64,000 nt of DNA from Moritella sp. 5 (GCF_018219455.1 NZ_CP056122.1:434001-498000), one strand, 5' to 3'. Numbered from the stretch's first letter, positions 45,602-54,855 are shown. The notes: generated by a model not told the origin, from the letters alone. Made by a program: numbers and translations.

Positions 45602-45627
45602 TGTAAGAGGGTGTAAGACGTTGTAAG
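45602..45627 (+). promoter_or_regulatory. TGTAAG tandem array, period 10 bp (array 2)
   Basis: TGTAAG begins at 45602, 45612 and 45622. It lies about 95-120 bp before the ATG at 45722 of the unknown 595-residue protein. Same motif and spacing as arrays at 27770 and 54820. Confidence 0.6.
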
Positions 45628-45721
45628 GGAAGGGGTCTAATATCAGAAATAGAATAAATAATATGTTACGTTTTTATTCCTAGCTCGATACCCCATGGGC
45701 AATATAATAGGAATCGCTAAT

Positions 45722-47509
45722 ATGCCACTTCAAAGTCAGCCCCACTTAGAATTAGATCTGAGTATTATCTACAACCACTTAGGCAAGGTCGGTGTATGCT
45801 CGAACGAATTTAATAAATGGTTAGACCGATTACAAAATTCGTACGGAAAAAAAAATGCAATTAGGGCGCTTCCTGCTCTACAAAGAGGGATTGATGGTGT
45901 TTACTCATTACTTGAAAAAATGAAATACCGACACCACAAGGGAAGCAGTAGTGCATATGAATATGGTGTATCAGCGATTACTGAAGACCCGACTTGGCAA
46001 TGTCTTGTTTCTTCAGTTGTTCGTCATTTCCCTCAACAGGTTAAAGTGGTTAGACCGAGTCGAACTCCGCATGAAGCGATTCGAGATAAATGTGTTAATC
46101 GGACGTTTTTTAATTTTATTTTTCAGAAGCAACGTTTAGCTGAAATGATGAAACCGAATATTATTGTCCAAGGTGAGTTAGGTCGTCTACAGGTTCAGAT
46201 TCTTGACGCTCAGATATCCTCTTTAGTAAAAGCCTATAATGAGCGAAGTCAATTCAGCGAGCAGGTATGGACAATTCTGAATGACTACAAATGTCGTCAG
46301 AGTGTATTTCAGGCTACAGCCTCACCTAAAGCGAGTGCAGAAGCAAAGAGTAATAGCTTATCTGCTGATGCAAATCTTGAGCTTTTTGCAGGTTTGAAAG
46401 TTGAAGTAATTAAAGAGTGGGATTTTGCTAATATAATGCGTAATAAAATAACTACAAACGCATTAATTGGTAGTGATTTTAAGGCCAAAGTCAGTGCTAG
46501 CGCTAAGATAAACGACATGAGTTACGCAAGTGCTAGTGCTAAAATTGATGAAGTAAAAAAGACCACGAATAAGAGCGGTTTTTCTGATTCCATGCAATTG
46601 ATACCCGGTATTGATTTAGGTGTAAATGCAGAACTTGCAGCAATGGTAGGGGCAAAGATTACCGTTAAGCATGAGCTTACAGTGGGTCAGATTATGGCTA
46701 TGACCAATGAAGCTGAACTGTTTGTTGGTGCAGAGGTAAAGGCCTCGGCTTCAGCTACGCTGAACTCAAATAACATTTATGGAAAAGATGAAATAATTGT
46801 CGGTAAGCTGGGGGCAAGTGCCTTTGCGGGACTAAAAGCTACAGGCTCGAGTACAGTTACTTTTAAAGCGCGAGGAATCAATGCAGCATCTGTGAAGGTT
46901 TCAGGAACTGTGTCGGCGGGGATCGGTATAACAGCTGAAATTGAAGCATCGGTTCGAACGTCTGGAGATATCAAATTTAAAATTGCATCAGGTGCGACCG
47001 CGGGGATAGGGGCTTCAACAGAATTGGGCGCAACCGTTAACCCTGTTGCTCTTAAAGTGATCTTATGGGATGGTTTTGCTCATCACCTGACAACAAAAAA
47101 ATACCAGATACGCAAAAATGAAAAACTAGATAGAAATTTAAATACAGTCGCAATTATACGCTGTAGTGAGCATGCGCTTATGTCATTAAATTCTTTAGAA
47201 GAAGATTATAGAAAAATGGCTGAAGAGCTTTGGCGAATTCCGGTCGATGTGAACTTTTCTAATGGAACTTATCATGATGATTTATCTCGAGGCGTTGAGC
47301 TTGATGGTGCTTACATGCGTTCGGTTGAGATGAATAGTGATCACGGTATGGAGAAAGCCGAGGAGGGCATAATGCGTAGTTCTCAGGTTTTAAGCCAATC
47401 GGTTGCCGTTAATAAGTCGCATCTAAATAAACAATCTCGAGGTCGAAAAGCAATACGTAGAACGAAAGGATTACTCACAATACAGCCACCGGTAGGGGCT
47501 AGGGTTTAA
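45722..47509 (+). CDS. Unknown Ala/Ser/Gly-rich protein
   Basis: 595 residues from the ATG at 45722 (AGGA upstream); an in-frame ATG at 45695 has no ribosome site. Residues 1-200 are a mixed globular region (LDLSIIYNHLGKVGVCSNEF). About 205-450 is strikingly rich in Ala, Ser, Gly and Val with repeating motifs (ASASAKI, ASASATL, LGASAFAGLKATGSS, TVSAGIGITAEIEASV, ATAGIGASTELGATV), suggesting a long beta or amphipathic membrane-active region. The C-terminus is charged and helical, ending in a basic tail. No signal peptide. A toxin or pore-forming effector is possible, but nothing specific is recognised. It has its own promoter array and a terminator at 47523. Confidence 0.65.
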   Translation: MPLQSQPHLELDLSIIYNHLGKVGVCSNEFNKWLDRLQNSYGKKNAIRALPALQRGIDGVYSLLEKMKYRHHKGSSSAYEYGVSAITEDPTWQCLVSSVVRHFPQQVKVVRPSRTPHEAIRDKCVNRTFFNFIFQKQRLAEMMKPNIIVQGELGRLQVQILDAQISSLVKAYNERSQFSEQVWTILNDYKCRQSVFQATASPKASAEAKSNSLSADANLELFAGLKVEVIKEWDFANIMRNKITTNALIGSDFKAKVSASAKINDMSYASASAKIDEVKKTTNKSGFSDSMQLIPGIDLGVNAELAAMVGAKITVKHELTVGQIMAMTNEAELFVGAEVKASASATLNSNNIYGKDEIIVGKLGASAFAGLKATGSSTVTFKARGINAASVKVSGTVSAGIGITAEIEASVRTSGDIKFKIASGATAGIGASTELGATVNPVALKVILWDGFAHHLTTKKYQIRKNEKLDRNLNTVAIIRCSEHALMSLNSLEEDYRKMAEELWRIPVDVNFSNGTYHDDLSRGVELDGAYMRSVEMNSDHGMEKAEEGIMRSSQVLSQSVAVNKSHLNKQSRGRKAIRRTKGLLTIQPPVGARV

Positions 47510-47522
47510 TACCATTTAAAAT

Positions 47523-47555
47523 AATGAAAAAGCCTCAGCTGTGTTGGGGCTTTGT
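47523..47555. terminator. Terminator with D-like hairpin
   Basis: AAAAAGCCTCAGCTGTGTTGGGGCTTTGTC: stem AAAGCC..GGGGCTTT with an inner CAGC/GTTG part, then TTTGTCATTT. The region 47556-47755 beyond is A/T-rich and featureless. Confidence 0.75.
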
Positions 47556-47755
47556 CATTTCCAATCGCCAACTTTCACCTGAAATAAATGAACTGCCTGA
47601 ATCTTAACCGCTTGTGAATAAACAACAATAATTTGATCTCGATGATTTAACATATCTATATTTTCGAATAACATAGCACGAAATTTTGTTAATAATACTT
47701 ATAATAAACATTATTAACTATGTCTGTATTAATGTTTTAACAAGGAATTAAGTAG

Positions 47756-49165
47756 ATGAACAATATAGAGCAAGGGCCTAAAAGCCTTAATCGTCGTAAA
47801 TTTCTTAAAAGTACAGTGGCTAGTGTGGCGGTTGTAGGGCTTGGTGGCTCAGTACTTGCAGATACAGCGAGTGCATCAGAACTCGATCCTGATTGGTTGC
47901 CCCATACACATAATACACATAATAGACATAACAGAAAGTTTTGGAAGAAAGTTCAGAAACAGTTTGTGTTAGATAAAAGAACAACCTACATGAATGTGGG
48001 TACAACAGGCTCAATGCCAAGGCATGTACTGGCAGGATTTAATGACAATAATAAAGCCGTGGCGAAATACCCATGGGATATGGATGCACGTTTTGGCTCT
48101 TGGCCATATATGTCAGAGATGCTCGCTGATGTAGCGCCGGGATTTGGCGCTGAAGCCCATGAGATTGTGTTGAGCCGTAATACCACCGATGGTATATGTT
48201 CTATTATCAACGGTCTTCACTTTGAAGAAGGTGATGTTATTCTGACTACGCACCATGAACATATGGCTGCGACAACAGCAATGAAGATTGCTAAACAGCG
48301 TTTCGGAGTGAAAATAGTGGAAGTTCAGCTTCCTGTTTACACTGGATTTGAAACAGTGACAGAAGAGGATTATGTTGAAGCATTCCGAACTGCATTGAAT
48401 GAAAACCCGAATGTTCGTCTGATTGTGTTCTCTCATATTACTTACAAAACCGGTACAAAGTTGCCAGCAAAACGTATTTGTGAATTAGCAACGCAATATG
48501 CCGTACCAACACTCGTTGATGGCGCGCATTCGATCGGTATGCTTGATTTGGATTTTCACGATATGGATTGTGATTTCTATGTGGGGTCTGGTCATAAATG
48601 GCAATGTGGACCAGGTGCGACTGGCATTTTATATATGCGTGATAATGCACGACGTTTAAATGAATACTGGAGTGACCGTGTTAATCCGCTTTGGATTATT
48701 AATTCATCATTATCACATGCTGATTACCTTTGTTATCAAATGCAGTACATAGGTAATGATAATTACCCTGCGAAACAAGCCTTGGTTGATAGCTGTAAAA
48801 TGTGGGATGACATTGGTCGAGCACGTATTGAAAAACGTGTGTTAGATTTAAGCGCATTGTGCAAATCATTATTGGCCGAGGCGTTGCCTAATGCCTATAT
48901 ATTCTCTCCAAACGTTGAAGCGCTAGCGAGTGGTTTAACAACATTCAATCCATTTGAGTTAGAAGATGGTGAGCGACTGACTGAATTTAGAGATCGGCTA
49001 CGTAATCACTATGGCTACATCATTCGTACAACCAACTTTAAATTGCATAAAGGAGATACCGCTAACACGTATGCATTAAGAATTTCTACGCACCTTTTCC
49101 ACGATGAAAAAGATGTGAGAGGTTTAGTTAACGTGATTAAGAAACTATACAAACGTATGGCTTAA
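47756..49165 (+). CDS. Tat-exported PLP-dependent aminotransferase class V enzyme
   Basis: 469 residues. The N-terminus SLNRRKFLKSTVASVAVVGL is a twin-arginine signal, so the enzyme folds with its cofactor and is exported. Class V fold (isopenicillin-N-epimerase/cysteine-desulfurase type): GTTGSMPRHVLAG, LSRNTTDGICSIINGL (PLP phosphate), HHEHMAATTA, LVDGAHSIGMLDL (Asp/His on PLP) and GSGHKWQCGPGATGILYM (PLP Lys about 281). It might racemise or deaminate an amino acid in the periplasm; substrate unknown. AAGGAATTAA before the ATG. Followed after 59 bp by the binding-protein gene. Confidence 0.88.
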   Translation: MNNIEQGPKSLNRRKFLKSTVASVAVVGLGGSVLADTASASELDPDWLPHTHNTHNRHNRKFWKKVQKQFVLDKRTTYMNVGTTGSMPRHVLAGFNDNNKAVAKYPWDMDARFGSWPYMSEMLADVAPGFGAEAHEIVLSRNTTDGICSIINGLHFEEGDVILTTHHEHMAATTAMKIAKQRFGVKIVEVQLPVYTGFETVTEEDYVEAFRTALNENPNVRLIVFSHITYKTGTKLPAKRICELATQYAVPTLVDGAHSIGMLDLDFHDMDCDFYVGSGHKWQCGPGATGILYMRDNARRLNEYWSDRVNPLWIINSSLSHADYLCYQMQYIGNDNYPAKQALVDSCKMWDDIGRARIEKRVLDLSALCKSLLAEALPNAYIFSPNVEALASGLTTFNPFELEDGERLTEFRDRLRNHYGYIIRTTNFKLHKGDTANTYALRISTHLFHDEKDVRGLVNVIKKLYKRMA

Positions 49166-49172
49166 TACATAG

Positions 49173-49200
49173 GCGTCCAGTCGAACTGGGCGCTCTCTTT
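49173..49200 (+). terminator. Weak terminator or attenuator between the PLP enzyme and binding-protein genes
   Basis: GCGTCCAGT, loop CGA, ACTGGGCGC, then TCTCTTT. One G-T wobble and an interrupted T tract, so partial read-through is likely. Confidence 0.6.
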
Positions 49201-49224
49201 AAATTAGAGCCGATTAGATAGAGT

Positions 49225-50163
49225 ATGTCGATGAGAGTTACAAAATTTAAAAATACGATAAAGAACATTTTGTTTATGGGTTCAGCCATGATTTTTAGCC
49301 AAGGTGTCTTGGCTATTGATTTACAAGATATAAAAAAACAAGGTGTGTTACGTCATATTGGCGTACCTTACGCAAATTTTGTGTCTTATATTAAAAAAGA
49401 CGATTTTGAATTGTTAAGCGGGTTGGATGTGGAACTGGTGAAAGGTTTTGCAGAATCATTGGGTGTTGAGTACCAATATGTGCCAGCTAAGTGGAATAAC
49501 GCGATAGGTAAATTAACTGGTCAGCATGCGCAATTTAAAAACAATCAAACAATATTTGGTGACGAGTGCGCAGTCGAAGGCGATATCATTGCCAATGGCG
49601 TCACTATTTTAGATTGGCGTACTGAACTCGCCGATTTCTCAAATGATTATTTCCCCTCTGCAGTATGGCTGGTGGCTCGTGCGGATTCAGACCTGCAACC
49701 TATTAACCCAACCAACTCGATTGATAAAGACATTAAAAAAGTGAAGCAGCTGATCAATGGCAGAGATGTGTTAGCGATGGAACATTCTTGCTTAGACCCT
49801 AATTTATATAATCTTTATAGCACGGGTGCCAATATTATATTGCCCGCTACCGAACGCCGTTTGAATGAAATGGTGCCGGCGATCCTGAATAAAGATGCTG
49901 AAAGTACCTTACTTGATGTTGCTGATACCTTAATTGCACTCGAAAAGTGGCCCGGTGAAATAAAAGTGATAGGGCCAGTGTCACAAGAACAAAGAATGGG
50001 GGCTGTTTTTAGAAAGAATTCACCAGCGTTGCGTAAAGCATTTAATCAATATTTAGATGATATAAAAAAAGACGGGACTTATCTGCAATTAGTTGAGAAA
50101 CACTACCCATCCGTGTCTTATTTTTATGGCGATTATTTTAATAATAATCATAAGTTAGTGTGA
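49225..50163 (+). CDS. Family 3 periplasmic solute-binding protein (sensor partner)
   Basis: 312 residues. Signal peptide (NILFMGSAMIFSQGVLA), then a SBP_bac_3 fold (DIKKQGVLRHIGVPYANFVS, ELLSGLDVELVKGFAESLGV, QRMGAVFRKNSPALRKAFNQ), the family that binds amino acids and opines. No permease or ATPase gene is adjacent. Its stop overlaps the next ATG (TGATG) of a GGDEF-EAL protein, so it probably supplies ligand to that sensor, as NspS does for MbaA in Vibrio cholerae (established analogy, specific role inferred). Confidence 0.85.
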   Translation: MSMRVTKFKNTIKNILFMGSAMIFSQGVLAIDLQDIKKQGVLRHIGVPYANFVSYIKKDDFELLSGLDVELVKGFAESLGVEYQYVPAKWNNAIGKLTGQHAQFKNNQTIFGDECAVEGDIIANGVTILDWRTELADFSNDYFPSAVWLVARADSDLQPINPTNSIDKDIKKVKQLINGRDVLAMEHSCLDPNLYNLYSTGANIILPATERRLNEMVPAILNKDAESTLLDVADTLIALEKWPGEIKVIGPVSQEQRMGAVFRKNSPALRKAFNQYLDDIKKDGTYLQLVEKHYPSVSYFYGDYFNNNHKLV

Positions 50164-52475
50164 TGAAAAAGTTGAAGCGTAAATTATCCAGTAGCCGTTT
50201 AATTATTATTGCGGCGGTATTACTCGCGGCGTATTTAGTGTCGATTTTGGCTGTAACCAATTTTGGACAGACACGATTGAAAGAGTCACAGCAACGAGAA
50301 CTTAATCTGAAGGTGCAAAGTTACACCAGTATGTTGGAATATTTTTTCAATGTGACGAATGATGAGTTAACGAATCTTTCTAGTGATAAATCAATGTTGA
50401 CCTACTTTGCGAATTTGGCATCAGGTATGTCGATGCAATATGGCTTAGGAGCGAGTTTATTCAACCTTAATAGGGAACTGAATCGCCTCATCAATAATAC
50501 TGAAATAAATCAGCAATTGGTTTATCAGCGTTTGGTGCTTGTTGGTTATGATGGCACTGTTATTGCGGATACCGCAAAAAACCAAGGTGCTACGTTCGAT
50601 AGGGTGAATATGCTAAATATTCGCGAACAGAGTTTGACCATTCGTGTAATTAAAGATGGTAATTGTCCTTATATTCAACTGGTTAAACGTGTTAGCTACG
50701 CAGGTAAACCGGTCGCTTTTTTGGTTGCTGATTTGAATAGGAAAGTGATCGTTTCACAGTTGACGGCACAGGAGCATGTCGATAGTCGAAGCCGCATGGA
50801 TTTAATTACGGCTGATGGTGATATTTTTATCTGGGATTCATTAACAACGGAACCACAATCGGATGAGAAAAATGAACTCGCCAATAACATTTTTTTTGAA
50901 ATGGAGATTGAGAATACACCCTTTAAATTAAGAAGTTGGTTTGAACCCGTCAATGAAAAAGATATTTTCACTTCGGGTTGGTTTATCGCTGGTCTTTCTT
51001 TTCTTGCCGTGCCTGTTGTATTTGGGCTTTTCTATACATTTATGATTAATAACGCAAATGTTATTTTAAGAACCAAATTTGAAGAAAGTCATAAACAACG
51101 ACGGATCTTATCGACTCAAAACCAATTGTTAATTGAAGAGATTGAAAAAAGAAAGGCTTCAGAGCAAGAGTTGGCTTATCAAGCCTCGCATGATGCATTG
51201 ACTGGGTTACCCAATCGAAATTGTGGTAATGACCGCTTGGAGCAAGAATTAGTAAGAGCAAAAAGATCGAATACTAACGTATTAGTCATGTTTATTGATC
51301 TTGATAATTTTAAACAGATCAATGATACCTTGGGGCATTCTGCTGGCGATCAGGTCTTGATGCAGAGTACCGCAAGATTACTGGATTCTATACGTGATAC
51401 CGACGTTCTCGCCCGTTTAGGCGGCGATGAATTCTTATTAGTTATTCCCGAACTGAACAATTTGGATTCGGCAACATACTTAGCGGCTAGGGTATTGTCG
51501 TTATTTGATGATCCTTTTATTTGGAAAAACCAAGAGTTGTTTATCTCTACCAGTATTGGTATGTCGGTATATCCTCAAGACGGTAATAATGTGCAACAGT
51601 TACTTGCCAGTGCCGATACTGCCATGTATCGAGCCAAACAAGATGGGCGTAATGCCTTCAGTTTTTATAATGCGGCAATGAGTGCTGATTTACAGCGTAC
51701 GTTAGATCTCGATGGCCGATTACGTCAAGCGCTTGCGCGCGATGAGCTTGAAATTTACTATCAGCCGATTATTGAGTTAGCATCCAACCAAATTATTGGT
51801 GCTGAAGCCTTGATGCGTTGGCATGATACCGAGTTTGGTTTTATATCACCGGATGAATTTATTCCTTTAGCCGAGAAAAATGGCTTAATACACTTACTCG
51901 GTGAATTTGCGATAAACAAAGCTTGTATGCAGGCTGCTGAATGGCAAAAGATCAGGCCGTTACATATCGCCATTAACTTTTCGAGTGTGCAATTTAGACA
52001 TTGCGATAAGCTATTCGAGCAAATCAACGCTGGATTAATGCAATCTGGTTTACCTGCGGATAAATTGGATATTGAGATCACCGAAAGCTTGCTGTTCAAT
52101 CACAACGACGAAGTGGTCTCCTTACTTAATAAACTGCAAGCAATGGGCATGCAGCTCTCGATTGATGATTTTGGTACGGGTTATTCGGCACTGAGTTATT
52201 TACAAAAATTCCCCTTTGATAAATTAAAAATAGACCGCGCTTTTTTGCAAAATATGCATGAAAGTGACTCTGATCGTGAGCTGGTCAATGCGATCATTGC
52301 GATGGCGAAAGCACTTAACTTAAAGGTTGTTGCAGAGGGAATTGAAGACCAATGGCATGCGGATTATTTGAGGTCAATGCATTGTGAATATGGCCAAGGT
52401 TATTTTTACAGTAAACCAGTGCCCGCTAAAGAGTTTGAAGCGTTATTACATCAATATAAAGAGGATTCGGTGTAG
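50163..52475 (+). CDS. Membrane sensor GGDEF-EAL protein (c-di-GMP turnover)
   Basis: 770 residues. TM helix 1 (LIIIAAVLLAAYLVSILAVT) and TM helix 2 (SGWFIAGLSFLAVPVVFGLF, about 275-295) flank a periplasmic dCache-like sensor. A linker coiled coil leads to the GGDEF domain (ARLGGDEFLLV, about 418-426, complete active site) and an EAL domain (GAEALMRW about 546, also IEITESLLFN and DDFGTGYSALSYL). Both active sites look intact, so it could make or break c-di-GMP. Translationally coupled to the binding-protein gene. Alternative start: GTG one codon earlier. Confidence 0.93.
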   Translation: MKKLKRKLSSSRLIIIAAVLLAAYLVSILAVTNFGQTRLKESQQRELNLKVQSYTSMLEYFFNVTNDELTNLSSDKSMLTYFANLASGMSMQYGLGASLFNLNRELNRLINNTEINQQLVYQRLVLVGYDGTVIADTAKNQGATFDRVNMLNIREQSLTIRVIKDGNCPYIQLVKRVSYAGKPVAFLVADLNRKVIVSQLTAQEHVDSRSRMDLITADGDIFIWDSLTTEPQSDEKNELANNIFFEMEIENTPFKLRSWFEPVNEKDIFTSGWFIAGLSFLAVPVVFGLFYTFMINNANVILRTKFEESHKQRRILSTQNQLLIEEIEKRKASEQELAYQASHDALTGLPNRNCGNDRLEQELVRAKRSNTNVLVMFIDLDNFKQINDTLGHSAGDQVLMQSTARLLDSIRDTDVLARLGGDEFLLVIPELNNLDSATYLAARVLSLFDDPFIWKNQELFISTSIGMSVYPQDGNNVQQLLASADTAMYRAKQDGRNAFSFYNAAMSADLQRTLDLDGRLRQALARDELEIYYQPIIELASNQIIGAEALMRWHDTEFGFISPDEFIPLAEKNGLIHLLGEFAINKACMQAAEWQKIRPLHIAINFSSVQFRHCDKLFEQINAGLMQSGLPADKLDIEITESLLFNHNDEVVSLLNKLQAMGMQLSIDDFGTGYSALSYLQKFPFDKLKIDRAFLQNMHESDSDRELVNAIIAMAKALNLKVVAEGIEDQWHADYLRSMHCEYGQGYFYSKPVPAKEFEALLHQYKEDSV

Positions 52476-52648
52476 ATAATCAAAGGTCATCTTTTATCAT
52501 AAAACGAGATGATAATCATATATATACATGTTTTTCTTCTGTCTAGGTTGAAATATTGCTGTTTCGTTAGAGTATTTTCACTAATCTAATGTATTATCGT
52601 AAATTATTAATATAATCAATGGTTAACGGATAAGCCAAGGACTAGGTA

Positions 52649-54256
52649 ATGCATTTAAATAAAATACTTTTATTGTTAATTTTAGCGCCACTATCGCTAA
52701 GTCAGGTTAATGCTGCAGAAAACATGGAACCCAGAATTATTAACGGAGAAAAAAGTGGCAGTGGAAGCTGGCCATTTATGGTGGCTTTAGTCTCTAAAAA
52801 TAGGGATGTATATAGCGGCCAGTTTTGTGGGGCTAGCTTTTTAGGTGGGCGCTATATCTTAACTGCAGCGCATTGTGTCGACAGCAAAGAAGGGCAAGAT
52901 CTTGATGCCGTTATTGGTATTTCTGATCTAACTCAGAATGATGCTGCTGCACATAGATATAGTGTTAAAGAAGTTTATGTTCACGAAAGCTACCCTGATG
53001 CATCGGATGGTAATGATATTGCTATTTTAGAACTTGAGCGCGAGGTTAACTATACAGCCGTTAATTTGGCTGATAGGCATTTACGTAACAGCCTACCAGT
53101 AGGTAAAATGTTAACTGTGATGGGGTGGGGAGATCAAGACCCAAATCCAGATAACATGAAATTTAATAATGAGCTATATCAAGTTGATGTACCGCTAGTC
53201 GCACAAGCGCTATGCCCAGGTGGTGTCAGTTTAAAAGATAATGCATTTTGTGCCGGGTATGTTAATGGTGGTTATGATTCTTGTCAGGGTGACAGTGGTG
53301 GGCCAATCGTTGTTGCCAGTGGTAACGGTTATGAACAACTTGGTATTGTGAGTTGGGGCTATGGGTGTGCAGAAGCCGGAAATTACGGTGTTTATGCTAA
53401 TGTAAGCCATTTCTCAGATTGGATTGCAGGAAAAATGCAAGGATTCAGTTACCGTCAGTCAGGGTTTTTAGGGGTTAAGCCTTTAGGTGCAAATTCGCAT
53501 ACTTTCACTATCCAAAATAATACAGCACAAATGATTAGAACGTCAGGAGTTCAGGTGCTGCCCTATGATGCTTCGATAACTGCGAATACTTGTAACGTGA
53601 TAGCTGCTAATGATAGCTGTGCGGTTACGATTAATTACAATGCCAGAGAAAGTTTTGGAGAGGTATCGGTCAGTATGCTTACAGATCTTGTGCAAACACC
53701 TAACCTCGATCTAAAGGTATCATATCTTGGCATTGAAACTGCGCCTACAGATGTTAGTAATATGGTTTTTGTTGCGAACAGTGGTATATATTCTTCTAAA
53801 CATTCATGGTTTAACAATGGTAGCTCAATTGAAGCTCCAGTGTTAGATTACAATGAGTTCGCGCAATTAGCGATTACGGGATTAGCTGCTGGGGAGTTAT
53901 CTTTCAATGCAGATATCTCAATCCAAGAATACAATGATTATTTTAACATATATATTAATGGTCATTTATATGGTGGAGTGAGTGGTGTTAAGGCTGGTGA
54001 CTTTACTATAGTCTTGCCTAGAGATAATAATACGGTTGTATTTGAGTATAAGAAAAATTCATATTTTTCGTATGGTGATGACCGAATTACTATCAGTAAT
54101 TTAACTCATTCGGCATTTGGCGAGTCTACAGGTCAGTCTGCTAGACCTGATGGTAATTCTACGAATAGAAGTTCTGCTGGTAGCGGCGGTGCTATTAATT
54201 GGATTACTTTGCTTGCTTTAGGTATGTTAGCGTTAGTTAGAAGACGGCTAATATAA
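52649..54256 (+). CDS. Trypsin-like serine protease with GlyGly-CTERM
   Basis: 535 residues. Signal peptide MHLNKILLLLILAPLSLS, then the activation site EPRIINGEKSGSGSWPFMV. Catalytic triad: H in LTAAHCVDS (about 74), D in GNDIAILELE (about 123), S in CQGDSGGPIVV (about 216). Middle region is Ig-like; the C-terminus is GSGGAINWITLLALGMLALV followed by RRR, the GlyGly-CTERM signal processed by rhombosortase. Secreted via type II secretion and anchored or released at the surface, like Vibrio cholerae VesA/VesB. Trypsin specificity is likely (Asp at the S1 position, six before the Ser, in YDSCQGDSGG). Confidence 0.92.
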   Translation: MHLNKILLLLILAPLSLSQVNAAENMEPRIINGEKSGSGSWPFMVALVSKNRDVYSGQFCGASFLGGRYILTAAHCVDSKEGQDLDAVIGISDLTQNDAAAHRYSVKEVYVHESYPDASDGNDIAILELEREVNYTAVNLADRHLRNSLPVGKMLTVMGWGDQDPNPDNMKFNNELYQVDVPLVAQALCPGGVSLKDNAFCAGYVNGGYDSCQGDSGGPIVVASGNGYEQLGIVSWGYGCAEAGNYGVYANVSHFSDWIAGKMQGFSYRQSGFLGVKPLGANSHTFTIQNNTAQMIRTSGVQVLPYDASITANTCNVIAANDSCAVTINYNARESFGEVSVSMLTDLVQTPNLDLKVSYLGIETAPTDVSNMVFVANSGIYSSKHSWFNNGSSIEAPVLDYNEFAQLAITGLAAGELSFNADISIQEYNDYFNIYINGHLYGGVSGVKAGDFTIVLPRDNNTVVFEYKKNSYFSYGDDRITISNLTHSAFGESTGQSARPDGNSTNRSSAGSGGAINWITLLALGMLALVRRRLI

Positions 54257-54271
54257 ACTATTCAGTTAGCC

Positions 54272-54304
54272 GTAATTGATGGCCCCAATTGGGCCATCAA
54301 TTAC
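54272..54304. terminator. Bidirectional terminator between protease and dgkA genes
   Basis: GTAATTGATGGCCC, loop CAATT, GGGCCATCAATTAC: perfect 14-bp stem. It lies between convergent genes; the T tract is weak. Confidence 0.75.
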
Positions 54305-54365
54305 AACAAACAACTTTTGGCATATCTACCTAAAATATCTCATTAATGTATCCTCTTCATTGTGA

Positions 54366-54752
54366 TTACATCACTATCATAAACCAAATGAATACTGCTA
54401 AGCACAAGCTAACAAACACGGCTGCTGAGCCTATGTCTTTAGCGCGACCACTTAATTCGTGATGCTCTGTGCCGATACGATCAACAACCGCTTCAATGGC
54501 CGAATTTAATAACTCAACAATAAGCACGAGTACTAATGATGCAACTAGCAGTATTTTATCAACATGGCTTACGTTTAATAACAGGGCAATAGGCGTGAAA
54601 ATGATCAGTAAGAGTAATTCTTGTCTAATTGCCGACTCGTATTTGAATGCAGCTCGTAAGCCTTGCCATGAATATCCGGTGGCTTTGATAATTCGCGTTA
54701 GTCCTGTATATCCGGGCTTTCCTGCCTTGCTTATCACATCAGTCTTATTCAT
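54366..54752 (-). CDS. dgkA: Diacylglycerol kinase (prokaryotic type)
   Basis: 128-residue inner-membrane enzyme that phosphorylates diacylglycerol released during membrane-derived oligosaccharide synthesis. N-terminal amphipathic helix and TGLTRIIKATGYSWQGLRAA, then the active-site segment IVELLNSAIEAVVDRIG (EllNTAIE signature) and three helices, final LCLAVFIWFMIV. Length and order match E. coli DgkA. Confidence 0.95.
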   Translation of the reverse strand: MNKTDVISKAGKPGYTGLTRIIKATGYSWQGLRAAFKYESAIRQELLLLIIFTPIALLLNVSHVDKILLVASLVLVLIVELLNSAIEAVVDRIGTEHHELSGRAKDIGSAAVFVSLCLAVFIWFMIVM

Positions 54753-54819
54753 TTATTCATCCACCTTCATATAATTGACATAATTATCTGAATTAGAACA
54801 CAGTAGTAGGGGTATATGT

Positions 54820-54855
54820 TGTAAGAGGCTGTAAGAGGCTATAGGAATATGTAAG
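54820..54855 (+). promoter_or_regulatory. TGTAAG tandem array, period 10 bp (array 3)
   Basis: TGTAAG begins at 54820, 54830 and 54850, with a degenerate TATAGG at 54840: four half-sites at an exact 10-bp step. It lies about 105-140 bp before the lipoprotein start at 54961. Confidence 0.65.
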
